The notes below the pieces were generated by a model. It saw only the letters and a program-made list of their open reading frames with translations, did no database searches and was not told the DNA's origin. This document shows, in pieces, positions 24,501-37,900 of a DNA stretch of 64,000 nucleotides. The position numbers and the translations under genes were made by a program. This DNA comes from Rhyacichthys aspro. Lineage: Eukaryota > Chordata > Actinopteri > Gobiiformes > Rhyacichthyidae. Within the stretch, counting starts at the first letter, position 1; every line of letters starts with the position of its first letter. The stretch covers positions 15,851,906 to 15,915,905 of the forward strand of contig CM072160.1 in the NCBI GenBank assembly GCA_036850595.1, given 5' to 3'.

Positions 24501-27500
24501 TGCCACCATGCAAAACGCCACCCACGCACTCGACTCTCAGCCCTCATGTACTAACAGATTGCTATCTAGCATAATCCCACATCGCCTACGCTGACGCACA
24601 GCTAGGTGACACCCACACCACGAACTGCTGAACATTCAAAGATCAGGGAGGGTTTTTAAATCACCTGTTACTAACACCAGAAAATAAGAGCACTTGTACT
24701 GATGTAGTATATTATGCAAGAATCTTGAGTAAAAAAGCATCTAAAAACATAAAATAAAATAGGATCGGGCCATTTGATTTACATTACATTATTTACCAGG
24801 CTTTATGAATGTGGTCATTTTGCAAAATCTTCACAGGAACACGGGTCTCTCCCAAAAACACATCCTGAGCCAGATTCTCATTGTTCCACACTTCCACTCT
24901 GCAAAAACAGAAGAATATTGTACAGTTTTACATGCCCGTGTGTGTCTTTTACATAACTACCAGTCAATCTTACTTTTCAACATCATGTTCACTCCGTATT
25001 TATCTTGCAGTGTTTCACAAAAATTCACCCAGTTCATATCCAGCACAACAGTACTTAGTGATGCTTACCTGCTTGGTGCACAGAAGCTAAGAGAATATAC
25101 TGTACGTGCAATGACACCACCTCAAATCCAAAACCTTAAAAACCATGCATGAGTGATTACCTCTGTCTAGTCTTACCCAGTGAGCTATGTGTCCACTGTG
25201 ATGGAAGCCCCACATATCCTTAACCAGAACACACCAGACCCAAATTCACTTTCTGTCCTCAAAATATTATTGTTTTTTTCTGCTGTTAAGACTATAACAT
25301 TACAGTAGAAGAGAGGACAGGGGCGACAGGAGCAAAAAAAAGGCTAAAAAATACTTACTTAATCTCTAGTTTCTCAATGTCCTCTTCCTCCACTTGGAAA
25401 TGAGACTTTTTAGAGTAGCTGCTGGACCTTGTGACCTGACAAAGAAACCGATAAATAGGGTCACTAAGTCTGTGATGAGGCTAGGACACAAGACAAAAAG
25501 ATAAATTAGAAAAATTACCTCAAAGAAAAAGGTTTCTTCGAAATGAGGGTTGCTGGTTTTCTTCTTAACCTTAGTCTTCTTTTGATCAGACCTGGAAGAC
25601 AATTCAATTAGGAAAAAAAATAAAAATACATACATTGCTGGATAATGTTTTTATTAAATAAAAAGAAGTAAACTAGTAAATAACTTACCTGGCTGGTCCA
25701 ACGAGTGACACAGTGGCATACGGGTCACAGTTCTGCCCACTTATTAATGGCAACCCTTGGCACTCTATTATTCTACAAAATAAAAAAAATAGATCATATT
25801 AAACAATGCATTGAAAAAAAATGGAGAATTCTTTTTAATACATCACGTGTTTACAATATTTACCAATGTATTACTCAATACAAGACAACTTTATTACAGG
25901 GCGTTTAGACAATCAACAGTTACCTAATGATAACCTCCCACTGAGACTATGATTATAATAGTTATCTAAGAACAACCTTCCAGCGTCTCTCAAGTAAAGC
26001 CCTGCCATTTGTTTGTCGTGGGTCTCACAGGGACCGACACATGGACCACAGCTTTTTGTGTTGTTTCAGGTGACAACAAACACGCTGTAGGCACCCAAAA
26101 CAGGATGTGGCTGTTAGGCAGGCGTCACCAGAGAATAAGAATGAGTCGAGCCTGTCTCTAAGTGAGGCCAAAGGGAGACGACAAGTAGACACAAAGTGTC
26201 CGGATGTTTGTGTTATCTTCCACAGTGTCATGACAATATTCCCGAATTCCCAATAGTCAATGTGAGCATGTTTTCGTTACTTAGCCCTAGTGTACTTGTC
26301 ATTGTAAGTATGCTATGGATATCAAAATGTGCAATAGCTAGTGTATTTATGCATTGATTTGTACTTTTGATGCTGTCCTGTTTGGTTATCTCGATCATGA
26401 ACTCAGGACATAAAAGGGAGCAGGTGACAGTTTCAGTAAACACGCCGACAGTGAATGACGGCAGCAGAAACCGCAGCGGTCGCAGTGAGAAGCTTAGACT
26501 TCCTGCTCTGATGCCATCACTTCCTCCTTATCACCCTGCTCTCCAAGTATGAATGGGAAATAAAAAATATCAAACACACAGCAGCATAAGATACAATCCA
26601 TGCATCTGTGCTTAAATTGCACTTAGGGGTTGGTGGGTGATGGTGAGAGAAATGTGTACAAACAAAACCTAAGCATTTTGTAGATAACAAAGATCTAATC
26701 GGTGACGCTCACTTTCTGATAAGAGATGTGACGCAAAGACTTTTTTTTTGGTTTCATATTTTTTCATATTCAAGATATCAAATACAAACAAATAGACACA
26801 TAAACTAAAGAGATGCCTTTAAAAACTATAATTATAGGTATCAGTTTGGAGACTGTGGTTGTAGTGGAGCAGCAGACACACAACAGGAAGGATGCTATAC
26901 TGCAGTCAGCTGGCAGATTTGATTTTTACTGTATTTGAAGAGACCAAACAATTCAATTTCCATAATGTAAAAATTATGTCTGCTTTGAGTAAATGTGAGA
27001 TTAATGTAAATATATGTGCAAACAAGGCACTCTTGTAGATACAAAAATTAAAATGCATTTATTTGTTTTGGCACACAATATCCTTTTTGTATTATTAAGA
27101 TTGCAACGTCACCCTGTTTTTCTAAAGAGCAACCTGTTTGTTCGAAATAATTACTCCATACTAGTACCCCCGCAGCACTTCACTACATTTTTTTTTAATT
27201 CTTCAATTCAGTTTCAATTTGGGGAATAACGAAGTTGAACTGAATAAGGCCAAAAGATGGTCTTTTTTGGTGAAGCTGAGTGGACTACAGTGGAAACAAA
27301 GTAGAATTTTATTGGATGCTCATTTTAAGCCGTTTGAATGGATGACGTACTAAATGCAAATTGACTCTGGATCATCTACAAAGTGAAGCTGTGTTTGCTT
27401 TTGATAGGCGCTATTGTCAACTGAGTACTACTATTCTATGTAAGTTGTAAAAAAAAGGGCACTTCAGTACTCACTGGACTCGTAAATGTTGACACAACGA

Positions 27501-30500
27501 GCCGTTTTCTGTGATAACTTCATTCAGTCGCATTTCCAGATGAACTTTACCCTGTGAGACATAAGGAGGAGCAAATGACAGACGAGACGTTACAGATTAC
27601 TCAAGAGTCATGGGATTTCAATCTAACATCAGACCAAAAGTTTCTCCTTAAATACCAGCTCATTACTGTATGTGGACTGTTTTATTAGGACAGCGGTCTT
27701 TAATACAACTTTGGTAATGGTGTCGCACGTGACAAGGGCCAGAGAGAATTTGGTGATCGCTTAGAAATATCTTTGCAGAATCGGATGTGGTGGTGAAGGC
27801 TGTGAGTGGAGGGAGAGAGGCAGCAAAACAAAGCGCCCACACACTTGCTCTGCGTCTCTGCCGCTCAGCATTTGGTGGAGGCCGTGGTGCTTTCTAATGC
27901 AAGATAGGCCCTTAAGCCGACATAATGCCAAACGCTTCATACTATTAAAGAAACCGACATGACCTAATTACATTCACCTGTTTACTCACCTGTTTACCAG
28001 CCCATGCCAAAGTCAGAGGCAAATACCTGCTAATTCCTTCTTTCTTTACTTACTTCCCGTGTGTCTTACAAAAAATGCATGTACTATTTTTTTTTTTTTT
28101 TTACTTAAACTGAAGAAAGTGTGACAATGCACACCTCCAATACTCTGATGTAACTTTGCCTTTGAGAGTGTCTACTTGTGAGTGAATCAGTGTAGCGGCG
28201 CACCAAGAATAGTCAGGCGTGGGCTAATGGGAGCTAGAGTCAACATGTTAGCTGCAGCCACTCAGAAGTGCTACTGCATTGGGTTTTTTTTTTTCAAGCC
28301 GTAGAAGATTAATAAAACTACTTTATTTCAAATAGGGATATAGATACAGACTATAACAAAATTGTGAATATAACATTTTTTTATTTATTCTGAATATTAA
28401 GGATTACAAATTATTCAAAACTGGAAAAAAATTGGAACACTTTCCTATTTATGTATGTATAAAATAAATAAATATTTAGATATTAAGATTCAATCTAAAT
28501 TAAAAGCCCTCAAAAAAAAAAAAAAAAAGCCAAAAAAAACCACACAATATGATGTATTAACGATAACTGCCTGTCACATAAAAATATAACTTAATATTTT
28601 CCTTTTTTTTTTGTTTTTTTTAAGCCTCATCTACATAAAGGGTGGAAAGTGTATAAATTTGTCACAATAGTCTTTGAATCATCATTGTGTGTTTATTCTT
28701 ATTGTTTTAAATGATTTTATCTACCTGTTTTATAGTACTTTCAACACTTGCAAATGTTTCTGTTGTTTTAAATGTAAAGCACTTTGGTCTTGTTTTTGGT
28801 TGTTATAAAGTGCTATATAAGGAAAGATTGATTGATATACTGATTGACAAAGTTAACTACTGTAAACGCAAAATATAAATTAATGTGAATGGACACAATA
28901 ATAAGTAGTAAGTAATCTTGACCATTTAGAACCACTGTAATGGGACATGAGAATGATCTTAAAGCCAAGCATTTGACAACACATTTGAAAGTGACTGGTG
29001 CTTAGATAAATTACCTGGACTTCCGAGTTGGGATCGACAGGCTGAAGACCAAACCAGTCCTCCTTCCCACTGTATTTACACAGGTCATCCTTTCGTATTG
29101 ACACTTTGCCTAAAATTAGAAGACCACACATTAAAGCAACAGATAAAATGAAGATACAACTGCACAACTTACAGCACCTTACCAATAGGTAATTCCCTTT
29201 GAAAAACGCTTTTGGCATAAACATAGAAAGATAAACACTGAAATGGCCGTGGGATCTCAAAGTAAAAGTCCTCTCCGTAGAACGGGCTGCAAAATAAGAA
29301 AATATTAATATAAATAACAAATTTTAACACGTTTTTTTAGGAAAGATTAAGATTAATAGGTATTTTAAAGAATAACAATAAATAGCAAGCTAATATAGTC
29401 TTGTTAGAGTTAAATGTAACGTAATTATATCCAGTCCAGATGAGAGTGAGAATTTTTTTTACTATACACAAAAGAGCTGCCTTCATACTATGCCTCATAT
29501 CATAAACCGGGTGGAGTTTTTAGCCGAACAGAAGGTGGACACAGGGTGCTTCTCTGACTCAGCAGGGCCGGGCTGATTGTTGTTGCCACAATGTGGATAT
29601 GAATCTGACAATTTCCTAAACATAATTTGGTGACAATAAACACTAAGTTGTTTCAGCTCATTGAGTTTTTACACTTCAGTGAGAGGGACACTGTCGGGCC
29701 AAAAGAATCAGGAAAACAGTAACATCTGACTGACATTTACTGTGTCAAAACTACAGCTGCAGTTCAAGCGGTCTTTTCTGATGTGCATTTTATGAAACAT
29801 TTTCAATATAATGTACAGCCCTACTTACAGCTTTGCAGTTAAAGACTTTCTGGACAAGACGGATGCCTTACTTAACAACATGGACCATCCTCTGCATTCA
29901 GCTTTTGGACACGGTAAAGTGAACTGAAAAAGTATTTTATTCACTTATGTTTGACTTTTGTTTTTATATTTTGCTAGTAGATACAAACAAAATAAAATAT
30001 ATTTATTTTAATATGGGGATTAGGAATTTTTTAATGTAATTTACTGGGTCAAGGATTACTAGGTTTTATTTAATTGTTATTACATTTTTTGTAGTTTTAA
30101 TCCAATATAGTTTCTTTCAATTATCTTTTTGTTTTGTCATGACTTTCATTTAGGTTTTTTAATAGATATAATCGACAACTTCCCTTCATTAATGTATGAC
30201 AAAGCAGGATAAAAAAAACAGCCATAGGGACAGATATCGGCCACAGGTGTTTAACGTGACATGCATAATTTACCCAAAAAATCTAGAGACTGTGTCTTAC
30301 AGATTTAGAAACACAACTATATAATTTTGAGATGATTCTTTACATTTATATAAAGTAAGTTCCAGGTTTTATCACAAATACAGTGGAAATATACTGTAAG
30401 TATTGTATACATCACAGAGCTTACTGTAGAAGGAAGGTGCTTATAGCTCTCCTGTTTAACACTGGACTTAGGTCTCTGTGGAAACTGGCAGGATGTCAGA

Positions 30501-33500
30501 AGCCCCAAATGTCTGCGCCTCTGAGCATTGCCAAGATCACTACCTCACGACCGAGGCTATGAGCTATGAGCAGCTTGATGTGACATACAATTGATCTGAC
30601 ACCGCAGGTTAAGCACTACCTCTGTGTCCATGCAGGCTGCAGACCTACCACCTGTCCCAAACAGACTGTTCTAACGGATTACTGTTCGCATGTTCAGGTA
30701 AATACAATCCCCAACCCATAGTTGAGCTGTCCCAAAGAATATTTTCAATTTAAGTTACCCTGAAGCTGAACAAAAAATATGTATTGACCAAATTCGAGTG
30801 GTTATAGCATGTGGTACACAGAGACTAAGGTAGGTGCGAATGACACAGAGGAAAGACAGGGGAGAGCGTGGGAGGACACACACTTCCTCAGAGACTGTAA
30901 AATCCTTTTGAACAGCACTGACATACGAAGACAGAAAAGCTGTTGTGAAATAACCAAGAGAACGCAGACCGGTGTTTACAGCAAGGTGTGCAATGATGCA
31001 GATAGAAAACTGAGATGGATTCTGGTGGCAATTGACCATATCTGTGTTGAGTGTCGGCGTGCAATGTGAAATTTCAATACCAATGTGTATCCTTCGAAGA
31101 AGAACTAATTCTTACCTAAAGTTTAACTGGTACAGATGAATGCTGCTATAAATTTAGGAATATAAGAGTCAGGGCTACACAATATTAGAAATACAAGGCA
31201 CTGGACTAGCCTCCATTCATGAAAGCAGGAGGTAAATCACTATTATACACTGAATCAGGATTTAACAGGTCTAAGCTAGGACTAAATGTAGGAATGAGTC
31301 AGGTCCAAAGCATGACTTTAAGATTCAGTACAGTTTGATTGTCGGATTAGAGGATGATTTTGAAGCAAAAAGTAAACGTCATCACATAGAAGACCATAAG
31401 GTTATGGTGATGCATGTCACTCTTTGAGATACGGTATTATATTGTGATAACGATGAATTTATGACATACTGAAGAAAAAAACAACTGAAGAATTTGCTTT
31501 GCCCCAAAAGTCTTTACTCCTGGCCATTGTCAGATGTGTTTTGTTTTTTTTTAATCCTAGCAGATGTTTGACAAACAACATACTCATTTGAGGTTAAGTC
31601 AAATCCTCAAAAATATCATGCTTCTTACCTCACACTTTTATCAAACACATTTGTGCGAAAAACCTCCTCTTGATCCAGGCTTATGGTGCAGAACGTACAG
31701 AGATCCCTTTGACGATTTGGGCCCGAGACCGGACCCAGGTTTTTAGCTTCACCTGAAATTGACAGAAATGAAAAGCATCAGTCAGTGTCAATAAAGTCGA
31801 GAAATGTAACTGTTTATGTAATATATATATATATAATGTGTATATATGTATGTATGTATTTATGTATGTATGTATGTATGTATGTGTAAAGTGTGCATTT
31901 AGTTTGACATTGTAAAGATTTCATAGGTGGTTAGGTACAGTTGCTCTTGTAAGCAAGGAAGCGGATGCAGCTCAAGTTGACTTGAGGCTCAAATGTGGTT
32001 AAGAACATGAAACATCAACTTCCTCAGCAAAACCAGTGATGATGGACCAGCTCTGATTCACAAATGACAAACCCCTATGCAGGCTATCTGTACACACCTT
32101 GGATTTCTGTGCACTGTATACAAAAATAGTGCTCAAAAGGTTAAAAAGTTAATCCTCAAACATCAACCCAGTCCCGATGACATCTTTACAACGAGTCACA
32201 GATTTAGACCTGTGGATTAGCACTAGTCTAAATTGGTCTCTGGATAGGTAGCCTAAGCCAGCAAAGGGACCTAATTAGAAAATGCCAACGCTTAGCACAG
32301 CTTTTTTTAAATGCTATTAATAAGAGTATATGGCCAGTCCCAAGAATAGCAGAGTAAACGTAAAGGTAACACAAAGCTTGGACCAACATGACCTGGGGTC
32401 TTGGAATAGAGCAGTCAGATGTCTAACAGGAACAAACACACAATAACCCCGCACTTCAGTAATATTTCCACTAAACATAAGAGTGTCACCCTGACCAAAA
32501 AGACAGTGACAGTGTCTGGGTAGTTTTCTTAGTAACTGCTGCTATAGATTTACAGATTAAGCCTTGGCCTGTATTCCTCCTAATGAGAAGCACAAAGGTT
32601 AAATGTGTTAAAGTTGTGTCTGAGGAAACATTACATGCTCAGTGAATGCCACCTTCATTAATACAGACAAGGGGAAAAGGAGTGTGAACGAGGAAGAATG
32701 GAGTTTCGTAAGACAGCAAAGTGAGTTACATGCCATGATAGTTCCTCTATTTTTGTTCTGCTTAATGCTTTCTCATTAAATCATAGTAGTGAAACTGACA
32801 TTTGTATCCTGTTGTGTGCCTATATGTACCTTCCATACCTGGCATTTGGAATTTACAGTGACATACTAATTTAAAATGAAGTATTATTAGTGATTTGTGT
32901 CTATAAACAGAAATAGAGGCATTTAAACTGACGCGTCAATTGCCTTATCGTTGAAGTTTTTCAGCTAGATGAAAACACATGCAATAACCAGGATAATTAC
33001 ATGCATATACATAAATTATAGATTGTGTAATAAGCCAATAAATGTGCCTTATCTTTTTTTAAAAGAAGGACATCATTCCCACTAACTGCTAGATGCCTTC
33101 AGTAGGAAAATATCACAGTTAATTGAACGGTGTAATGACAGTGGACGGAGCCTGGTAGTGTTAGCTAGCCTTCTTCCCACCGACGTTAACAAGCGCTCAC
33201 AATTCACCTGAACTCTTTATGGTGAAGGAAATAAAAACATATTCCTATCATGCCATTTGTCCCCATAGTTTGTTGGGACACCGACACGGGCTGTGGCTTA
33301 GCGCTGCACGATGAATGAAGTCATTCACAACACGCTAGCGGCTGTTAGCACGCTAGGCTAACGCGACGTTCACTACCAGCGGCGGCAGCAGTAGCCCGAC
33401 CTGAAGAACTGGTGCCTCTGCCTCCACACACTGCCGCCGCGCCCCTCTATCCTGCCCTCACTCCCGCTCCCTGGACCCTTCTTCCCTTGACGCCCCAAAT

Positions 33501-33577
33501 ACCTCGTCAGTCAACTTACATATTTTACCCCGCAGACTCTGTAATATCCGTATCTTGGCGTCGTCTTCTTCCGCCAT
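18516..33577 (-). CDS. rasa2: RASA2 (GAP1m) Ras GTPase-activating protein
   Basis: RASA2 accelerates GTP hydrolysis by Ras at the plasma membrane. There are 24 coding exons and 822 aa (human 850; the long N-terminal extension is absent). Exons: 33577-33520, 31752-31629, 29286-29183, 29109-29015, 27551-27475, 25772-25689, 25591-25519, 25435-25359, 24898-24797, 24066-23913, 23790-23642, 23289-23175, 23097-23023, 22937-22814, 22236-22130, 22046-21963, 21875-21798, 21718-21645, 21138-21032, 20077-19995, 19709-19501, 19115-19012, 18805-18625 and 18546-18516. Domains are C2A (about 10-115), C2B (125-260, with NCDPYATVSL), RasGAP (320-530), PH (583-682) and a BTK zinc motif (His691, Cys702, Cys703, Cys713). 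The arginine finger is Arg373 in FRGNSLATR; the second GAP motif FLRFF is at 485-489. All catalytic landmarks are intact. RASA3 is excluded by RASA2-specific stretches such as KKTKVKKKTSNP and the C-terminal DNPIIGKTS. The gene is in tandem with zbtb38, as in human 3q23. Confidence 0.95.
20078..21031 (-). other. rasa2 intron 19
   Basis: A 954-bp intron between the PH-domain exons. A plus-strand ORF of 98 codons (20656-20952) and other short ORFs here have no family features. I see no repeat or RNA gene. Confidence 0.5.
22381..22580. repeat. Degenerate AAGTC-type tandem repeat
   Basis: This stretch is built from variants of CAAGTCCAAGTC and GAGTCTAAGTT. Units are about 5-6 and 10-12 bases and are heavily diverged. 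It lies within rasa2 intron 14 (22237-22813). This kind of AGTCC/AAGTC repeat is common in teleost introns. Confidence 0.8.
23403..23613. mobile_element. hAT-like MITE in rasa2 intron 11
   Basis: A 211-bp non-autonomous element. The left end is CAGGGGTGTCAAACATG and the right end is ATGAGTTTGACACCTCTG, an imperfect inverted pair. The internal text (TGGCCCGTGGGTT, GGTCTAAATGTGGTCCCTGAACC) matches a very common vertebrate hAT-type MITE. Flanking 8-bp sequences (CTGTAGAG and CCTTAGAA) share only 5 of 8 positions, so the target duplication has decayed. The element occupies more than half of this 352-bp intron and stops 28 bp from the exon 11 boundary. Confidence 0.8.
25773..27474 (-). other. rasa2 intron 5
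   Basis: A 1.7-kb intron with no recognisable element. Short ORFs at 26025-26552 and 27014-27229 show no domain signatures. A TTTTTTTTGG tract is near 26741. Confidence 0.45.
28640..28852 (+). mobile_element. 3' tail of a LINE-like element
   Basis: The text TGTAAAGCACTTTGG, then AAAGTGCTATATAAGG and a short GATTGATTGATA repeat, is the characteristic 3' end shared by teleost LINE (L2-like) copies and SINEs that use it. Only the tail is present, so this is a 5'-truncated insertion. The start is uncertain. It lies in rasa2 intron 4. Confidence 0.6.
29287..31628 (-). other. rasa2 intron 2
   Basis: A 2.3-kb intron without an exon, RNA gene or clear repeat that I could identify. A plus-strand ORF of 86 codons (30809-31069) and its antisense partner (30755-31039) have no recognisable features. 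Confidence 0.45.
31819..31886. repeat. (TA)n and (TATG)n microsatellite
   Basis: A short TA run (31819-31836) is followed by TATG/TGTA tetranucleotide units to about 31886, with one interruption (TATTTATG). It lies in rasa2 intron 1. Confidence 0.95.
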
Positions 33578-33720
33578 GGTCAGAGCAGAGTGGAGTCAGT
33601 GTCCCGGTGCATTCAGCGCTGTTTTATCATATCCGTGTGTGAATGCAGGCTGAGTGGAGGAGAGCCAGCCCCACTGCCGCGTCACATCAGCTCCCCTTCA
33701 CTCCTCTAGCCCGGTCCCTT
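33300..33720 (-). promoter_or_regulatory. rasa2 promoter / first-exon region
   Basis: CpG- and GC-rich relative to its surroundings, spanning the rasa2 start codon (33577) and its upstream flank. An ATGGCGG motif overlaps the start codon (33568-33579), which resembles a YY1 site. GCTAGC-like words occur at 33164-33172 and 33338-33362. No TATA box is evident. The extent is approximate. Confidence 0.55.
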
Positions 33721-34917
33721 AAAGCTGGCTGGAGAACGAGCAAAGACTCCTCAAACTCACTGCCTCTGTGATGGTAGGAGTTTTTAAAAAGGGCTTTAAC
33801 TCTTAGTGGTGTTGCTTATTAGTGTTATGCAACAGTAAAAGCTGCGGTCAATGCGCAGGCTACATTTTAAGCTCATGCTAGCTTGCTAATAATGTTAAAG
33901 TCTAGCGGAGAGACATAAAAAGTCGTAAAGAATTTTAAACTTAATCAGATATATCTTTAGATATATGTGCCCATAATTGCAGATATAAGTGAATAATACT
34001 GTTAAAGTAAAAAGTATTATGTTTATAAATAAATAACCGAATTGATTTTTTTTTCTTTTACAGCCCAGTTTCCGTTGTTAATCATCACCTAAAGTCAGGT
34101 AATGTACAATTTTATTTAATATTTGTGCGCTCTGGCAGCTCTATAAGCCCCTTGTTATCATCTAGCACACACTAGTGGACGACACCTGATGTTGTTACTT
34201 TGGTATAACTTTCATTTATCATCTCTAGTGGTGACTTATGGAAGGTTTTGAGTGTGCATTCATGTAAAAACATTTTTTAAGTGCAGTTCACTCACACAAC
34301 ACTTCCAAAACAACATCTGGAGATTGTCTTGAGGCTAACTCCAAACGCAGATGTCTGCAGAAAATTGGACCAGGATGAAATTTACAGATGCTCTTCCCCC
34401 AAGTGACCTGGAACAGCCCTTGCCTTCCAATATATTTACAAAAATCACTTGTTGCTTTTGGTGTTCTTTTCAAATCTTACTTTTTTATGCCAAACATCAG
34501 AGAGCAATAGAGTGTATTAACAACATTTATTTAAATAAATGTCATATTATGTTACAAATACAGTAAATACCCCACATATATTAAATCAATTAGTCATTTA
34601 ATTCAAGTGGTGGTGTGTTAGAAACTAGAATATTACAAATGGTTCAAATATTAACCCTTAATCTGATTAGTCTATTATACATAAAGTGCAATTTACACTG
34701 AGCAGAACAGGTAACTTAGAAATGTGCAATTTTTATAGTGGTTCCCCCAGATTTACATGTAATTTTAAAAAGCAACACTGTTAAATTACACAATAAAGAG
34801 AACCCCATCCTTGTGCATTCGCGACAGCCTTATGCATAGACAAAACACTTGATACAGTATGTGTCAGAAAGTCCGAGAGATGCCGAAAAATTTGGAAGAA
34901 TTCGCAGGCAACACTGA
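33578..34917 (-). other. zbtb38-rasa2 intergenic spacer
   Basis: About 1.3 kb between the zbtb38 stop and the rasa2 start, on the same strand. It must contain the zbtb38 3' UTR and the rasa2 promoter. A minus-strand AATAAA word at 34526-34531, about 390 bp past the zbtb38 stop, is the best candidate for its poly(A) signal. Another is at 34111-34116. Confidence 0.5.
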
Positions 34918-37900
34918 TTAAATATCTTCAATCACTGGCTCCTCTTTGCACATCAGTTTTTCTGGCCTGTGCTTTGAAATAGCTGGACCCTTTGCATCTC
35001 TTTTCCACAACAGTTTGTTAGACTTCTCATAGCCATTGTTTAAACCCGGCCATGTTGACATTTCTTTCTTGTCATGGCTGTTTTTGAATATGGATTTCTT
35101 TTTTGGGGGGAGATGCATAGAATGTATAGAGCGCAGGTCGTCAAATCTCTTCTTGCTCTTTTTGTGTTTGATTTTTTGTGTTGTCAGGGGAAACTGTAAG
35201 TCGAAACAAGGTGAGGCTGGTCTTTTTACATTTGAAAATGAAGTGTCTTGATATGCAGGCAATGATAAATCTGTGTCTTCAGTTTTAGGTCTGTCTATTG
35301 AATAACTTTCCTCCTCAGATTTTATATCAATGTTGTCGGGGCTGTCACTGTCTTCTCCTTTTATGTTGTCTGTTTTTTTGTCCTCACCTTGTGCTGAATA
35401 TTTAGGATTTTCTGAAAAACCTTCAAAGTTCTGGTGTTTCTTTTCATGACTTTTCTTGGTGGCCAGATAGAGGAAACGTTGTGGACAGAAGGAGCAGCGA
35501 TACTTCTTCTCTGTGCTGGGGCTCCGCGGCATACTATCAAAGCAAGAGCCATTTTCCATGCACTTCTTGCAGACGTAGTCACCTCCGGCCGGCACCTCAC
35601 CTGGAGGACCTTGTTTGCCACAGGTTCGACAAAAGCATGGGTGAGAACCAATAATATGTGCTCTCAGACCGTTCTCTGTTATAAAAGAGCTGTCACAGAT
35701 GTCACAGTTGTGCGTAGGCCTTAGGAGGCTGTTCTTGCTAAGGCTATGTTTCAACTCGCCATTTCCTGCTGAGTTACGCTCTTCTGTCAACCAACTACTT
35801 TTTTCTATGTGAGCCTCGCTGATAGCAACTGATGTATCAATAAGACCATGATACATGTGTTTATTAGGATTAAATTTCATTTTCTTTCTCTTCTTTTTAG
35901 CTTTGTAAGAATAGTATGGACGCCAAAGCATATCAGCTGTGTCACAGTCATTTGGATCTTCATATGTCTCTGGCTCGGTGGTGGCAGGAGCTTCTTGTCT
36001 GAGGCGAAGCCTGGGGCTTTCTGCATTGATTCTGCTCTCTAGACTCTGACCTGAGCTGTCTACCTGACCTATTTCACTGATTCTTCTTTTCTTTTTAGGA
36101 AAGAGCTTAGACCCTTTTATTCTGCGACGGATGATGGCTTCATTGCCTATTTTTACTGTTATCTGACACAAAGGCAGGGGATCCCCATCAACAGAAGGAC
36201 CTAGGCAGGCAGGTTTGGCAATGTATGTTTCAGTCTTTTCACTTTTATCTTTATCTATGAGATTCTCTGATCCTGACTGAAGTAACTCCTTGGTCATCTC
36301 CTCCACTTTTTTAGCTGAAGCAGAAAGCTCACTTAGCTTTTTAACATTGTTTAAAGAGTTAATGAGTAAACTAGAATGATCTGTGTAAGTCACTGCTGGA
36401 GTCTGTGTTTCAGATTGTAAAGGGAGAGTGCTGTCATAACCTATAAAGGGTGGATCTTTATCCCCAGTCTCACGGTTTGGAACACTTTCTAATTTATTGC
36501 TTTGGTCAACACCTTGGTCACATGGTTTGTCAACAGTGATATGAGGAACAACCGGTGCAACCATTTTTGTTGTTGCCATGAATGTCAGAGGGACAGATGC
36601 ATTGTGAATGGTTTCCTCAAATGGAGGAATAAGTGCATCTGGTGCAGCCTGGTCCCCTGTTGCAGAGCTCTCAGAATACGTTTGGCTGTATGTTTTATAC
36701 CCTCTTTTCCTAAATTTCATTGGCAGTAGTCTGTAAAGTTTGATTGGATAAACACTTGCTTTTAGTCCACCATTGGCAGATTTCTTCTTAACCGCCAGGC
36801 TGGGGTCAATGCCGTGAAAAGACTTCTGATGGTTCTTTAAGATATAGTATGTCATAAAAGTCTCCAGACAAAATATGCACTGATAGCGGCGCTCGCCTGT
36901 GTGCCAAATTTCATGCTTGGTCCGGTACTCTGCCAAGGCAAACACTTTATTACAATAATGGCACGGATAGGCCCTTTGCCAGGAATGCACATTTTCATGC
37001 CGTTTCAGACTAGACAGAGTGACATAGACTCGTTTACATACACTGCAGTTGTATCTCCTCTGGTTGGCACTTGGTATTTTTGCCTTTTCTGCTTGTATTT
37101 GTTCTGATTGGTCCTCATGAAGAGACTCTGGGATGTCACTGGTGGAGAGGTCAGCAGTGGGGACGTTTGCCAGAATATTCTCCTCATTTGACAGAGTTTC
37201 TGAAAAGGATTCGACCTCTGGGGTCAATGTCTCACTTGGATATTTAGGTGGGCCTCTCTCAGCTTTGGGACAGACTTGTTCATGGTTGCGAAGCCGTTTA
37301 AGGTGTATAAATTTCCTATGACAAAACTTACAAAATAAATGACTAACAAAGCGTTTTTTATGGACTGCTGTGTGAATGGCAAGAAGAGCTTGGTTTGTGA
37401 ATAGCTCTGGGCATTGCTCACAGCTGTAGACTGAGATGGTTTCCTCAGTTTGAGGAGACAGTGTTGGTGGACCCAGTTCATTTTGAGCATCGTCAGCAGC
37501 CATGGGTGGTCCAGATTCAAAAGTCTTTTCGGTGTTTGCTACTGAAATAAGTGGGGGTGGCGTCAGGCCTGGAGCAGGTGCCTCTGTACCACCATTATCT
37601 AATGTTTGAGTTGTACCTGTGTTATCTATGTGTGGTGCAGCTGGCGTGGGAAGTATACTTTTGCCCAAAGTGCCTCTCAACCTGTGGCGCTTTTTAAGAG
37701 GGCCTGCGTTCCGATAAATGAGTTGCTTTGGTTGTGATATTGAGGGCTTACAAAGCTTGTTGTCCCTTTGACTGTTATCACTCTCATCTGTAGCCTGGCT
37801 CACTGCATATGAGTGCTCTGAAAAGGTTTGGGTGGTCTCAGTGCTCACGTTGAGGCAGGAGGTCGTAGGGCAATTTGATGGGAGCTGTCCCACATCAGGT

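Noticed and set aside
28880..29320. 146-codon ORF as a separate gene
   Set aside because: It is a read-through of rasa2 exons 3-4 and their introns in shifting frames.
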